Made by a program: the position numbers and the translations under genes. The notes below the pieces were generated by a model. It saw only the letters and a program-made list of their open reading frames with translations. It ran no database searches and was not told where the DNA came from. This document shows, one piece after another, positions 21,180 to 33,107 of a stretch of 64,000 nucleotides of DNA; the first letter of the stretch is position 1, and each line of letters begins with the position of its first letter. The DNA comes from Heligmosomoides polygyrus polygyrus (lineage: Eukaryota > Nematoda > Chromadorea > Rhabditida > Heligmosomidae), in NCBI GenBank assembly GCA_947396885.1, contig OX377204.1, forward strand, positions 23,195,706 to 23,259,705. Reading direction: 5' to 3'.

Positions 21180-23865
21180 ATAAACTGAGGGACCGCGTAC
21201 GTGGGTAGACCAACGACAACGGAACGTACTTGCTGGAAAAACAATCAGACTTGCACCAGGATCGACTGCACTATCTTCTTTAAGTTTCATGGTTCTTTAG
21301 AGCTCGTTTAAGGTGTTTAGAACCGCTGTGCGTCCACATGCACCTGAACAGCCCTTTGCATGGGCGTGGCTCTACATGAAACACAAGTACACTGGCTGAA
21401 GGTTGGTGATAGCGAACTACGGCGAGAAATACAGGAACAGTAATCCGAATCACGCAACGAGACTCATCAGCGCACGCGGGACCGCACCCTCTTTGAACGG
21501 CAGGGACGAATGAAGTTCGGTCGCTTGCCTAGCCCGCCGACTAGCCTCAAGGGAGAGAAACTCAATAGGCAAGCATAAGACAGCTACTGCAGTCAATATC
21601 CAGCCGATGAGCACTGCTTTTCGGCTCGGACGCTGCCGATTTCACCAGGTTTCCTGAAAGGAAACAGACCACAAGGGAGGGGCCGTCTGAATAGCAGAAA
21701 GAGATGCTACAGACCTATAGAAGGAAACAACTGAAAATTAACCTCAAAAAGTATGACGTACGGGAAGAAAAAATGAACAGAGCCAGTATTTTAAGCTAGG
21801 TTTTGGAAAAATTAAGGAAAATCCTACTGTCTATAATCGGCTAATGTCACGTGTCCGTCATGGGGAGGGAACCAAATCCAAGAGATGCCTACGGCACTGC
21901 GGCGTATGCCAGCCGGGCTTTCTTTCAGCTTAACCATGGGCGATTGCTGGCGAAATATATCCTTGGCGGCAGATCGCCCAAGTTTACGATATTTTGAGCC
22001 TCCAAAGTGCTTAATCTGCAGAAAAATAATTAAAATTGATCGGTATTGGTCGACAGGTCGACAACGTTTACTGCCCGACGGCAGTAATACTCCTCCGAAT
22101 CCCATAATCACCCTCCCTACTTCTTCCCCTCCTCTCCCGCTAACACTTTCTTACCTATGTGCAGGCGTGAGTGATAGTTAGTCAAGCACTCACATACAAC
22201 ACTAAGTCACGATTCACGTGTCACGACGTTGCCACGACGTCTATGACACTCCTGCATCCCGACGACACACTCGCCAAGACTTCTAGGACGCGTCTTCAGA
22301 AACCTGACGCACATGGACGATATTGAGGGAAAATACTGGTCTCCCCTTATTCCCCCTCCTTCTTTGTTGATTCCCTCTTCACTGGTCCTTTTCCTATTGG
22401 TTCCCCTTACATGGGACTCTCATGATTTGTTTCACGCCACGTAGAGAACGGGCACATAAATCGCATGCATACGATTGAGGGTGGCTGGGCTTCATAGGAA
22501 CAGTGAAGATTCTGCCCACCATATCCCGCTGCACTAATCTATATATAATAATAAAACTACCAGCCGCTCCAGGCTTAAGCAAATGTGTTAGAACATTGTT
22601 GCCACGACGCCTATGACACTAATAATAAAACTATTTTTACTGCAATAAAAGTAAGAAAGCTTAAAGAAGAAGGGAGGAGGACAGGGGATGTGCTATTCTC
22701 GGGATTTGGGGCGAAGCCCCAGTCAGACCTTTGGCGGCCGCTAGGCCGCTGAACGTCTGGTTCTAAAAATATAAATATAAATAAAAAGTATAAATGTATA
22801 GTATAAATGTATACAAGAAGTAAATAAAAAGACAAAAACAAGGCACTAGTTGCTAATGTGATCCACATGGAGAGGCGGGCCGTGCCGACAAGTCACAACG
22901 AATCAGAACACAGTGAAATGCACGTCAACCAATCAAAGCACTGGCCGTGCATATATACCCTCTTCCTGGCACGTCCATTCGCCGAGGCCTGATTGGTTCG
23001 GAGAGTCCCCCATCAAGTAAGCGAAATTTACGACTAGTACCAAGAATGAATAAAATGGTACTATAATAGATAATAATAATTAATAGAACAAGAACAATAG
23101 TAACTAAACAGAATGGTGTCAGAATTGATGAATATAACAAAATTATAAAAAAGGTTAGAAATGTGAAAAAATTATGACGAAAAACATAGAGATGTATGTT
23201 AAATTCATAAGATGAGTTGGAATAGAGCTCTAGCGACAACGGTTCGGACGAGTTTTCCTGCGATGGGCGCGGAGTTATTGTCTCGTCACCTGCTCGCTTC
23301 AGCCCTAAAGTCTATTAAGCGCCTAGTTCTCACGTCGCCAAAGGAATCGACAACTCCTATTCTTCTACGCGGACCAAAAAAGCAACAACAAATAACTGTC
23401 CGAGATTGTAGGCACGGGCACGACAACTCGTCCAAGCGTGGAACTTACAGCGTGTAGCGTGTAACTCGTTAGGAGTTGCAGATGAAATCCCGGCCATAAC
23501 TGCTAGGTCAAATAAAGTGCCTAAGAAGTTCGAGAATAGAGCTACCAACCAGTCATAAATAGGTTTGACTCAGAGCTAAATACGCTTACGGCGATGTTTC
23601 TTGGAGAATTCCCTAGACTGAGAACACTGATACATTCGCGATGTTGGATTCTTCCAGTTTTATTTGTTTATTTATTTATGAGAGGTGGATTTTGGAATCA
23701 CGCGTCATATTAAACACAACAGTAAACCAGCTAGTTGAAAAATGACAGCCTGAACCACTAGTGAAATCAGAAATAAAAATGAACGAGAAAACGGGAAGCA
23801 ACAGAGAAATGATCCTGTAATCCCCTGATCGAGAGGCACGATGGTACTTCAAGATGAGCCATATA
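21180..23865. other. No gene recognised; minisatellite fragment and one old repeat
   Basis: A degenerate ACGTCTATGACAC-type minisatellite fragment lies at 22225-22320, with a single unit near 22600. The dispersed repeat at 22856-23035 is listed separately. Remaining frames are short and unsupported. Confidence 0.4.
22856..23035. repeat. Dispersed repeat, copy 1 (pairs with 31565-31745)
   Basis: It shares AATGTGATCCACA near the left end, CCAATCA boxes, TGATTGGTT and an AAGYRAATTTACGACT-like right end with 31565-31745. It is diverged and non-coding. Confidence 0.55.
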
Positions 23866-24705
23866 TTAGGTCGTCCCATAAGTCCCCGCCGTTTTTTTCA
23901 ACGATTCACTGCAGATTTCGCCGGCGGTCTCTTCCATAGCGCTGCATAGCTTTCGAAAGAGAATGAATTGCTCTATCACAGCATGTATTGCATTTCTTTT
24001 TTCATCATGAGTTTTGTTAATTTTTAGGTCGTTGAAGTGAAAAGTGAAAAAGTGAAAAAGTAGCCATTTGCGCACTTGTTCTCTCCGCTTAGGTTTGTAA
24101 TTTTTTGCGCAATTTCTTATGGCGTTTGGAAGACAATGTTCTGTACTACAAGAATATGTGTTGGTCCTATTTGCTCATTTGTCCTTTATTGATTTTTAAG
24201 TAATCAAATTGGGACGTCCGAAAGAGGATGGTTGTTTTTGCCGACAGCTCCTGCTCTGTAGTTGGACTTTTTGGGTAGGTGTTATATGTCGTTCGAAAGA
24301 GAATGTCTTGCTCTATAAGAATGTTTGTCGCTTTTATTGATTTCTATTGAATATCAACAAATTGCCAAAAAGAGAAAAATCGTCTTCACTAACAACTCCT
24401 CCTCCTTCTTCAGTTGTTGATATTCGATAGAAATCAGCGGGAGCCAATAAACGCGACACAAATTCTTACTGAGCAAGACATTCTCTTCCAAACGACATAT
24501 AACACCATGCAAAAAAGTTCAGCCGCAGAACCGGAGTTTTGGTAAAAATTCGGGCGGAAAAGTCGGAATTCCCAATTTGGTGACCTAAAAATCAATAAAG
24601 GACAAACGAGCAAAGAGCACTAACAAATATTCTTGTAGTACAGAACATTGTCTTCCAAACGCTATAAAAAACTGCACAAAAATTACAAACCTAAGCGGAG
24701 AGAAC

Positions 24706-27700
24706 TTCTTCTTCTTCTTCTTCAGCGTCTGTCCCGCTTCGTGGCGGGGTCCGCTATTCTGGTGTCATAACGCCACCTTTCCCGATCCAGCGCTAGATCA
24801 GGATGGACACCAGCCGCTTTCAAGTCCGTATGTAACGTATCAGCCCAGCGCTGCTTCGGGCGCCCTCTAGGCCGCTTTCCTATTACCTCGAAGTTGAGGC
24901 CTATCTTGCGGACGCTATCTTCCTTTCCACGCAGAACGTGGCCGTACCATCGTAAGCGAGCTTCGCGCATCTTGTCCGCTATCGGCGCGACACCGAACTT
25001 CTGCCGAATAGCTTCGTTTCGGATGCGGTCCATGCGCGTGACTCCAGCCGTCCAGCGCAGCATCTTCGTCTCCATGACGCTGAGGCGCGTTTCAACTTCC
25101 TTGGTCGCAGGCCAACACTCAGCGCCGTACATCGCTACTGGCCGGATGACTGCTCTGTAGATCTTTGACTTAAAGCGCTCTGGTATCTTCTTGTCGCAGA
25201 GCACGCCAGTCAACGAGCGCCACTTTGACCAAGCTGCACTCACGCGTGAATTCACTTCGACCATCAGTTTGCCGTCAGACGCGACTGCTGATCCCAGGTA
25301 CTTAAAGACCGCAGTGCGTGGAAGCTCGATGCCGTTAACCTTGATGGAGCTGGACTCGGTAACGTCCGTCGTTAAATACTCGGTCTTCTTCACGTTCAAT
25401 CTGAGTCCAAACCGCTCCAAGCGATCACACCAAGCTTGCAACTCTCGCTCGAGTTCTCCTTTGTCTTCGCTAGCGAGCATCACGTCATCGGCATAAAGCA
25501 ACGTCCAAGGGACGGGCTTCTGAAGATCTCGTGTGATGGCATCCATGACGACAACAAAGAGGAGTGGGGAAAGCGCAGAACCCTGATGTACCCCGACAGA
25601 GATGGGAAACTCCATCGAGGTTCCAGCTGCAGCTTGAACTCGACTCTTTGGACAAGAGTAGAGAATTCGCACCCACTCTATGAGCTCTTCGGGAACTCCA
25701 TGATGTCGCAAGGCGTACCATATCACTTCACGCGGTACGCGGTCAAAGGCCTTCTCCAAGTCGAGGAAGGCGATATGCACCGGCTTCTGTTTCTCGCGAT
25801 GCTTCTCTATCAGGAGGCGGGCGGCGTGTATGGCATCAACGGTGCCACAGCCAGCCACGAAGCCGCACTGATTGCTGGAAAGCTGGACGATGTCCCGAAT
25901 TCGTCCATCGACAATTCGCTCAAAGATCTTCATGCTGTGCGAAAGCAAGCGAATCGGACGGTAAATGGAACAGTCTGCAGGACTGCCCTTCTTCTTCCAA
26001 ATCGGGATCGTCGTACTTTGGCGCCAACACTCAGGCACCTTCTTCTCCGCCACAACCTGATTAAAGAACTTCGCCAACCACTCAGCAGGGTACCAGTACT
26101 TGGACTTCCACAAATCAGCTGCCACGTCATCGGGCCCAGTCGCTTTGCCTGGCCTCATCTTCTTCAAAGCCGCTTCAATCTCCTTCCCGGTGATCTTTTG
26201 AACGGGGCCGTGGGTTGGAGCCGTGGAAGGGATGGCTGGATGAGGGAACCCTACCGTAGAGATTTCCTCAAAGTAATCGCACCATCGCTTCAATGCCTTC
26301 TTTCGGTCCGTAAGAAGATGGCCGTTCTCATCATTGATGCCGAAAAACTTCTCAATATCCTCGGTCTGCCGATGGCGATTCTTAGCAAGCCGGTACAGAT
26401 ACCGCTCGCCATCGCGTGACTCGAGCTTCTCGTTGACATCTCCATAATGAGTGGCTTTTGCAACAGCCACGGCCTTCTTTGCAGCTTTCCTCGCTTCTTG
26501 GTACTTCCGCCAGTTATCGGCCGTCTTTTCGCCGAGAAACACGTGATAAAGCGACTTCTTCTCTCGCACTTTTGCTTTCACGTCATCTGTCCACAGCCAT
26601 GCCTGCTTGTCGACCTTCCGTCGCCCAGGCTTCGTAATGCCGAGTTCTGACTGTGCAGCTTGACGAATCGCGTCGGTCGCCTTCTTCCAAGTTTCGTCGA
26701 CAGTCGGTAACCGCACGCGAGAAATCACAGCTGCTTCCTTCTCTCTCATTCGCCACCACTTGATTCTTGCTGCACCGCATCGCTCAACCTGCTTCAGCCT
26801 CGGAGGGGCGATCTTCAAAGTGCAGATCAGCACGATCTTCGCAATCTCATACGGCACGATCTTCGCATCTGTGACAAGACTCCGGTCGCGATCTCTCACA
26901 AGGACAAAGTCTATCTGAGTCTTGGTGCTCCCACTGTAGTATGAGATAAGGTGCGAGTCGCGTTTTCGGAAAACGGTGTTCACTATGGTGAGGTTATGCG
27001 ATTCCGCGTTATCAAGAATGCGCTCACCATCGGCGTTACGTGATCCGTATCCGAAGCCACCATGACAGCTGTACCCGTCTTTCGTAGCACCTACGTGCCC
27101 ATTAAGGTCACCAGCGACTATGATGACATCTTTCGACGGTACCATTGCTGTCTTCTCATCAAGCAGGCTCCAAAACTCTTCCTTGGCTTGATCCGAGCAG
27201 CCAGTCTGCGGAGCATACGCTGAGAAGAAGTGATAGAGTCGCTCCTTAGCGGCGACAACGATCTTCATCAATCGATCGTCAAAGCGCTCGACGCTTACAA
27301 TCGAGTCACGAAATCGTTCGGAGACGATTATTCCAACACCACTGGTGGTCCTGGGACTTCCACATAGAACGGCCTTAAAGCCACGTCCTATGTCCCTTGA
27401 CTTGCGGCAAGACCACCTCGTCTCCTGCACCGCACAGAAATCAACTCTTCTACGCTCCAGTGCTTCAACCAACTCGCACGAGCGGCCCGTCAACGTACCC
27501 ACATTCAGCGTTGCCACGCGGGTCCTGCTTACGTTACGGGACTTTCGGACTAGCTCAGTTGCCCCCCGATGCCGTCCTCGCATCAGGGACCCTCGCATAC
27601 TTCTCACACTCGCCGGGCTCTGCGAGTGCGCGTCGGCTCCCGCGGACGCCGTAGCACTATCTCGAAACACTTGAGCTGTCATACACCATGTGATGTGACA

Positions 27701-27822
27701 CGGGTCTTCGTAGGCCGGCCTGTCACAAGGGCCTGTCGCCTGCAATCGAGTGTCCGTGTTCGGCTTAACTCGCAGAGCGAGTAGTTTCCAGTGGCACCAC
27801 GTGGAGGAACGGACATCGCCAC
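24706..27822 (-). mobile_element. RTE-type non-LTR retrotransposon A, full length
   Basis: A 3117-bp insertion is bounded by the 16-bp direct repeat CCTAAGCGGAGAGAAC at 24690-24705 and 27823-27838. The 3' end (left) is a short (GAA)n tract on the coding strand, typical of RTE-clade 3' tails. It carries one long frame encoding endonuclease and reverse transcriptase. The target lies inside the mariner-type foldback element, and the empty target sequence can be read in the opposite arm at about 24069-24092. Confidence 0.93.
24722..27682 (-). CDS. Endonuclease-reverse transcriptase polyprotein of RTE element A
   Basis: One uninterrupted frame of 986 codons from the first ATG at 27682; it stays open upstream to at least 27745 without an earlier ATG. 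Order of domains: an APE-like endonuclease with ATLNVGTLTG, QETRW, SAYAPQTG and GDLNGHVG, a linker, then reverse transcriptase with LDLEKAFDRV, VHQGSALSPLLF and the catalytic YADD (plus coordinates about 25484-25495), and a C-terminal region with GAECWPATKE and a basic GRPKQRW segment. It nicks target DNA and copies its own RNA by target-primed reverse transcription. Oddity: no His motif is recognisable at the end of the endonuclease, where a 14-bp direct repeat (26830-26843, 26854-26867) lies. The frame is otherwise intact, so activity was recent. Confidence 0.93.
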   Translation of the reverse strand: MTAQVFRDSATASAGADAHSQSPASVRSMRGSLMRGRHRGATELVRKSRNVSRTRVATLNVGTLTGRSCELVEALERRRVDFCAVQETRWSCRKSRDIGRGFKAVLCGSPRTTSGVGIIVSERFRDSIVSVERFDDRLMKIVVAAKERLYHFFSAYAPQTGCSDQAKEEFWSLLDEKTAMVPSKDVIIVAGDLNGHVGATKDGYSCHGGFGYGSRNADGERILDNAESHNLTIVNTVFRKRDSHLISYYSGSTKTQIDFVLVRDRDRSLVTDAKIVPYEIAKIVLICTLKIAPPRLKQVERCGAARIKWWRMREKEAAVISRVRLPTVDETWKKATDAIRQAAQSELGITKPGRRKVDKQAWLWTDDVKAKVREKKSLYHVFLGEKTADNWRKYQEARKAAKKAVAVAKATHYGDVNEKLESRDGERYLYRLAKNRHRQTEDIEKFFGINDENGHLLTDRKKALKRWCDYFEEISTVGFPHPAIPSTAPTHGPVQKITGKEIEAALKKMRPGKATGPDDVAADLWKSKYWYPAEWLAKFFNQVVAEKKVPECWRQSTTIPIWKKKGSPADCSIYRPIRLLSHSMKIFERIVDGRIRDIVQLSSNQCGFVAGCGTVDAIHAARLLIEKHREKQKPVHIAFLDLEKAFDRVPREVIWYALRHHGVPEELIEWVRILYSCPKSRVQAAAGTSMEFPISVGVHQGSALSPLLFVVVMDAITRDLQKPVPWTLLYADDVMLASEDKGELERELQAWCDRLERFGLRLNVKKTEYLTTDVTESSSIKVNGIELPRTAVFKYLGSAVASDGKLMVEVNSRVSAAWSKWRSLTGVLCDKKIPERFKSKIYRAVIRPVAMYGAECWPATKEVETRLSVMETKMLRWTAGVTRMDRIRNEAIRQKFGVAPIADKMREARLRWYGHVLRGKEDSVRKIGLNFEVIGKRPRGRPKQRWADTLHTDLKAAGVHPDLALDRERWRYDTRIADPATKRDRR

Positions 27823-28604
27823 CCTAAGCGGAGAGAACAAGTGCGCAAATGGCTACTTTTTCACTTTTTCACTTTTCACTTCAACGACCTAAAAATTGAC
27901 AAAATTCATGATGAAAAAAGAAACACAGTAAATGTTCTGATAGAGCAAATCATTCTCTTTCGAATGCTATGCAGCGCTATGCAAGAGACCGCCGGCGAAA
28001 TCTGCAGTGAATCTCTGAAAAAACGGCGAAGACTTATGGGACAACCTAATATATGGCGAGAAGATTTGTTAGCTAGTTAGCTTCGGTTTCGTTAATGTTT
28101 ATTGCTAGACTTTTGATAACTGGACGGATATTTTTGAGCTCGGTTTTCCTTCATATGCTTTCAGTTAATTCTTTTTCTTTTCTCCGCCAAAAATTGTTGG
28201 TGATCTCTGAACTACAGTAGCCAGTGGGGCTGATTGTGCGTTCTTCTTAATCACACAGATACCTTTGGTTATTTGTGTGATTAAGAGGAACGGGTCTAAA
28301 GGTTAATGCTTACCTAGATACTTATGTAGATGCTTAAGTGGCCGCTCTTCACCGGTCGTGTTAGCGTTCCATTCGTATTGTGATGGCCTGCATGTGGTTC
28401 ATGCAGATGAATCCTTTGTAAAACCCAGCTTTTTGTTTTGGAAAGAGAATTGAAGGTGGAAACAGTTGTAGTAGCAAAAACGTTTGTCCTGAGAGTATTC
28501 ACTAGCAAAGGTGCAAACGATTCGTGCGGAACGATGAACAATTACCGACGTCGTTCATGCGCGTACAGTTTTTCGAAGGCATAAAACCCGTGGAACAGGC
28601 GGCA

Positions 28605-29023
28605 CTCTAGACGGACATGATCACCACGACGGTCAGGAGGGGCCGGACCATCTCGACGCCGTGGAAAATCAACAACACCAAGGGAAAAACCACGAATCTA
28701 ACCGATGACACACGCACGGGCAGACACTGACGGTCTCTGACATTCGATATCCCCGTACAGGACGACGGGTGATCGATTCGCTGTCGAATAATCGGTGACG
28801 GACGACAAATCGGGCAATTGGACAGTCGGCTGGCGGAAATTACGACACGAGAAGGGTGGCGACGGTGACTGGTTGACCGGAGAGGTGGCTCCTGCTGGTG
28901 GCGCAGAACAAGGTCTGTGGAAGGAATGCGGGGATGCGGACGAACTGGGACAAGCGGAACTGCGACCGGATGGAATTTCATGCATAAGTTTCGCCCACAT
29001 GAGGACATGGCATATGGCGTAAA
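28605..29023 (+). pseudogene. GC-rich coding-like stretch with stops, unidentified
   Basis: A frame reading GGTLDGHDHHDGQEG and on to NQQHQGKNHE ends at a TGA near 28707. A second frame with coding-like composition (DDKSGNWTVGWRKLRHEK and GEVAPAGGAEQGLWKE) follows after further stops, to 29023. It may be a decayed exon or retrocopy; I recognise no family. The antisense 142-codon frame is likely a shadow. Confidence 0.25.
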
Positions 29024-30697
29024 GGAGCTGGTCAATGCTCCGAACGAGGTTTACCTGGCCAAAGGGGTCTTAACTTCAAGCGCTCGCTTATGTATCAAAG
29101 CTTTTTTTAACATTAGCAAGTATGCACTGTAATGAGGATAAATACTGGAGAACCACGTCAACCACTGCCTTCGTAGGATGAGCCATGCATTCAACTTGCA
29201 CGAGAGGTAATTCTATCCGCTTTTGCGTATTTATCCTATGCAATGACTTATGATGGCCAGACAATAGGAAAGTTAGTGCTTTGTCCAGACAGGCCCGGTG
29301 CTAACTCGTCGACCGCGGACCCTTCATAGTTGTCCTGGGCGGGGCTCTAACCAAAACATCGTCTCGGAGTGCACGAACCATACTGCGCCTGTTCCAACCT
29401 CGCTACATGTACCTCAAGAAGAAAAATCAAATAACCGCTTGAATAATAAACAACAAGAGACTAGAAATGGAATGAGGAATCGTATGATAAAGGCTGAAAA
29501 GTAAATGGATAATTCATGGCTCCAAAACTGTGCTCAACACATTCCAAAATACGAGTTTTCACTTTGATTTTAGTACGGCGCTTTGCAGCTCATATTTTTG
29601 CGTAACGAAAAAGAAAAATGAAATTCAATTCAAAAAATGTCTGTGAAAAAGTTGTGGTTCTCTAAGCATAGGATCACAACGTACACTCATTAAACGGATT
29701 AGGTTAGCTCGAGTGCGCCATGCACCTGAATTATACCGGTAGGTGCATAGCTACTATTCTGAGTGAAGTTCTATCAATCGGAATGGTATCTAGCATCTCA
29801 CTAGGACGAAGGAACGATTAAATCAATTGTGGGATATACCGGGACCGGTGTGTCTGCAAGTGTTCGTTAAGAGCATCAGGTGGCAGAACGTATCCAGGGG
29901 GAGGGAGGGTTACGACCTGCTCCTGCGGATATGCCAGGGACGGCCCCAGAGCCATAAAACCGCATCAGACGGAGAGTCCGAGAGGCTCACAGTAGGAACG
30001 CCCTCCAGCGGAGTCCATAAAATCCCCCAGATCTGAACGACTAGGTTCAGTCTTCGCTTAGCTTTCACCTAGTCTCCTCTTTGCTCCTTGTTCTAAAGTT
30101 ATTTGTAACCTTTCGATGTTGCCTAAATAAATGGTATTGTATGTTGCTCGTTCTTCGTGCATGAGAACCACAGTAGCGCTGGATATGCCCGATTCCACCT
30201 ACAGTAATCGGAAGGATTACTACGACGACAATGAGACACTAGATCTGTTCGACTCAGTAATGTTGGCACACGTTCCCACCACATTACGATACTCTAGTAT
30301 CATCATGTTCTGGAGAAGGCCATGAATGCGACTATAAATTCACTTAAAACTTGCATGGGAATACAAGAAATGGTCCTGAACTAAAGTACAGATATACAGG
30401 ATTCAGTAGGTCTACTACAGCACAATGTTGGAGAAAGCAGCGATAAAGCCTAATCTGTTCAATACTCCTCAAAGCTGTAGAGGTGTTGAGGAGAGCAGAT
30501 CGATGGTCAGCTGGAGCGTTCAGCGCTTTGAGAAGAATACGAACTGCCCCCACCCGAAACGCAATTTTAAGGCACGTTCTCGGAGCTGTTTATCGCAGAT
30601 CAGTCACATAGCCACATGTTTAGGAAAATAGGTGAGAGGGACGCTGCCCGAAGTGAGCTGTTCGACTAAAGAGGCGCCAGACAGCGCTAAACCGTAG
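29024..30697. other. No gene recognised
   Basis: There is a purine-rich GGGGGAGGGAGGG patch near 29897 and an AATAAA motif at 30126. No coding frame, RNA gene or repeat structure is convincing. Confidence 0.35.
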
Positions 30698-31125
30698 ATG
30701 AGTCTCAAGGAATTGGGTCAGTCGGCGAGGAGAGACCGTCGAGGGTCGTGGCCAAGTTTGGCGGAGCTGAATGAGTTCCTCTGCCGACTGTTATGCGAGT
30801 CGGAGTGTGGCCACGAGGCGTGAAAGACAGAGCGAAGACGTTCATTCCTGCACCTGCAAGCCGAGAAGTTGCTTGGCTTCACGGAGAGACGGATTACGAC
30901 GGGATCGCCGTCGTGTTCGTTCCGCCAACGCGTTGACAGGGGAAAGGTTCAAGCGGAGCGCTACGCGTCCAGCGTGCACTCTCCCTGCCGGAGATGCCCA
31001 CGGAGATTTCTCGCTTGCAGGGACATGCCGCTAGAGCTGTAGCTGTTCGACATTTGCAGGGTTGTACTTCGATCTGTGAGCTCGCTGGTCGTCTGCGAAC
31101 CGTGGGAGAGGGATGCAAGGCATGA
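30698..31125 (+). pseudogene. Decayed coding stretch, unidentified
   Basis: An ATG at 30698 opens 41 codons (SLKELGQSARRDRRG, then SLAELNEFLCRLLCES) to a TGA at 30821. The same frame continues (FLHLQAEKLLGFTERR). A different frame near 30955-31125 reads SLPEMPTEISRLQGHAARAV. Composition suggests one former coding region broken by stops and a frameshift. No family recognised. Confidence 0.28.
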
Positions 31126-31564
31126 AGGGAAGAAGAAAAATGATACACGGACTGACTGCGGAAACGGACTAGTTCTGAAGAGTGATTATTGTTCACCTAC
31201 GCCTCAGGTTTGAGTAGAATCGCCTGAATCATGAGACCAACGGCAGAACCAAACTATTACACAGCTGCCTATGTTCCCTTTTCAAAGTGACTCACTAGGG
31301 CATTGATGTTTTTCAGTGAAATGCTGCGTCAGAGGATCAATGACAGTAGTGCCACCCATTCAGTTCCCTTGGAGTACGTTGTAGCGCACTGAGGTTGGAA
31401 TGCTTGCCCTGAATGCTGGCGGCCTATGGATTTGAAGATTTCAAGCAAAGGCAGCGCAAAGGTAAGGTCAGGTCAGGTGACATAGTGCTTTAGAAACAGA
31501 ACATCTAATCGAGCTTGTGATGTGAGACCAGAGAAGCAAAATAGGAAAATGATACATGTCGTTA

Positions 31565-31745
31565 ATGTGATCCACACAGCGATTCGGGGACGCGCCAGCC
31601 AATCACAGCCATTCAGAGCGCAGACAGAACACGCCTGAGTCAATCAGTGCACCAACCACACTCGCTCTCTCCGGCTTCCACGCCCAGCCGATGCGAAATG
31701 ATTGGTTTCGTGCGCTCGCTTCAGCATGTAAGCTGAATTCACGAC
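31565..31745. repeat. Dispersed repeat, copy 2 (pairs with 22856-23035)
   Basis: TTAATGTGATCCACACAG at the left, CCAATCACAG, TGATTGGTTT and GAATTCACGACTT at the right correspond in order and spacing to the copy at 22856-23035. Confidence 0.55.
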
Positions 31746-32216
31746 TTATCTCAATAAAAGTGGGATGATCACTGGAAGATAACTACTGTCACGACCTGAA
31801 AAGAATGAAGTTTCCAGATGTCCTATACCTTTTTAATATGTGGAACTTCCTAAACTCCCCAATGACTTGAAAAAGTCCAACGTAATGCGGAGCTTCAAAG
31901 TTTCAGAATTGAGAATTTTCAAAATTTCGGTACATGTCGTGAAGACGCACCGCAGTGGTGTGGAAACGCGCAACTAGATGGCCCTACCGTAACCGTGGCA
32001 GCCAATCGTGAGTTGTCTGTACGGTTCAGTCGGTGCCTAACTGGCTGCAGCTTACGGTAGGAGCAACGGCACAAGTTCCCGCACCCGAGCAGTGCGCGTT
32101 CGCGACAGGTGCCGAAAGTTCCCTGTGCTAGCGCAGTTCTATTGTGGAGGGTTCAGTGCGGAGTTCCTTTTCAATAGGACAAAGCCAAGGCTTGTCGATT
32201 TAAGATATAGGGAATA

Positions 32217-32512
32217 AAGGATAAAGGATAAAGGACGGCGTTACTCAATTCCTTCTGGGATGCGCCAGCGCATTCTACTTCTACGGGATGTCGTGGAGGC
32301 GACATGAATGCGTATTTGGCCATACAATGGCTTGCGGTGGCCAGCCGATGAACAAGTCAGCGCTTTATCCCTCCCAGACAAGTCTGGTACCAATTCACCG
32401 ACCCCGTAGGGATGGAAGGCTTGGTTGGCCTGGGCCGGAAATCCGAACCAGGAACCTGGTATCGGGTGCAGGCGGCAGTCGCGCCTCCTCCGACTGCGCT
32501 ACACACGCCCAT
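32217..32512 (-). mobile_element. tRNA-derived SINE, complete, 12-bp target duplication
   Basis: On the minus strand the head reads GGGCGTGTGTAGCGCAGTCG (A box TAGCGCAGTCGG) and GGTTCCTGGTTCGGATTT (B box). The 3' tail (left) is three TCCTTTA units. The 12-bp ATATAGGGAATA is duplicated at 32205-32216 and 32513-32524. Length is 296 bp. It depends on a LINE for movement; the donor LINE is not evident here. Confidence 0.88.
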
Positions 32513-32524
32513 ATATAGGGAATA

Positions 32525-33107
32525 TCACAACAAAACTACTTCGTTCCACTAAGAATAAGGGTGGATGGTAACCCAGCTGATTGTCGCGTGCAGCACAATT
32601 GAGGTTCTTGGTTCAGATACCATCAAGCCTTCCGTCCTTTCCAGTTCATACCACACTAGACTGGGAAGGACGAAACTGAGACTTCTCCATTGGCTGGCCA
32701 GTCTTTCAATAGGCCAAAAATGCTTCGAAGTGGCGTCCACCACATCTCGTAGAAGTAGGAGGCATGGCGCACCCCGCAAAGGGGTTGAATAACGCGTCAT
32801 TTTTTCTTTATTATTAACGCAATTCACAAGCTTCTTCTTGGTACCTACCCTTTCTCAGCAAGTAGCTGAGAAAATTTTGCAAAAAAAAAAAAACTTCTGA
32901 AGACAATATTTGGCTTTCAGTGAGTCATCGACTCCATAATTCCAACAACCGAGCCGACTACTTCTATATAGATACTTTCGGAAGAGAGGTCAGCCAATGT
33001 TCCATATGAAATGGATTTCGAATCTGCAGTGTGAGATCAAAGGTAGTCATTATTTTTGAGCAATAAGCCACGTGGAATCGCCAGCAAATGCTTTCCTGAG
33101 ATGTGAG
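32525..33107. other. No gene recognised
   Basis: A poly-A run lies at 32881-32893. No supported frame is present. Confidence 0.4.

Larger units (their letters stand above)
23866..28049. mobile_element. Mariner-type foldback element, carrying an RTE insertion
   Basis: Termini TTAGGTCGTCCCATAAGTC and, on the other strand, TTAGGTTGTCCCATAAGTC are flanked by TA (23864-23865 and 28050-28051). Long inverted arms follow: 23880-24110 matches 27825-28030 and 24117-24360 matches 24410-24690. Without the RTE insert and its duplication the element is about 1.05 kb. Tc1/mariner elements duplicate TA; no transposase frame remains. The arms carry open frames of about 70 codons that are mirror copies rather than a recognised domain. 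Confidence 0.8.

Noticed and set aside
23866..24075. Conserved-looking ~70-codon protein repeated at 27841-28080
   Set aside because: The similarity comes from the two arms of the same foldback element, not from selection on a protein.
25436..26419. 327-codon plus frame
   Set aside because: It is the antisense shadow of the RTE A polyprotein.
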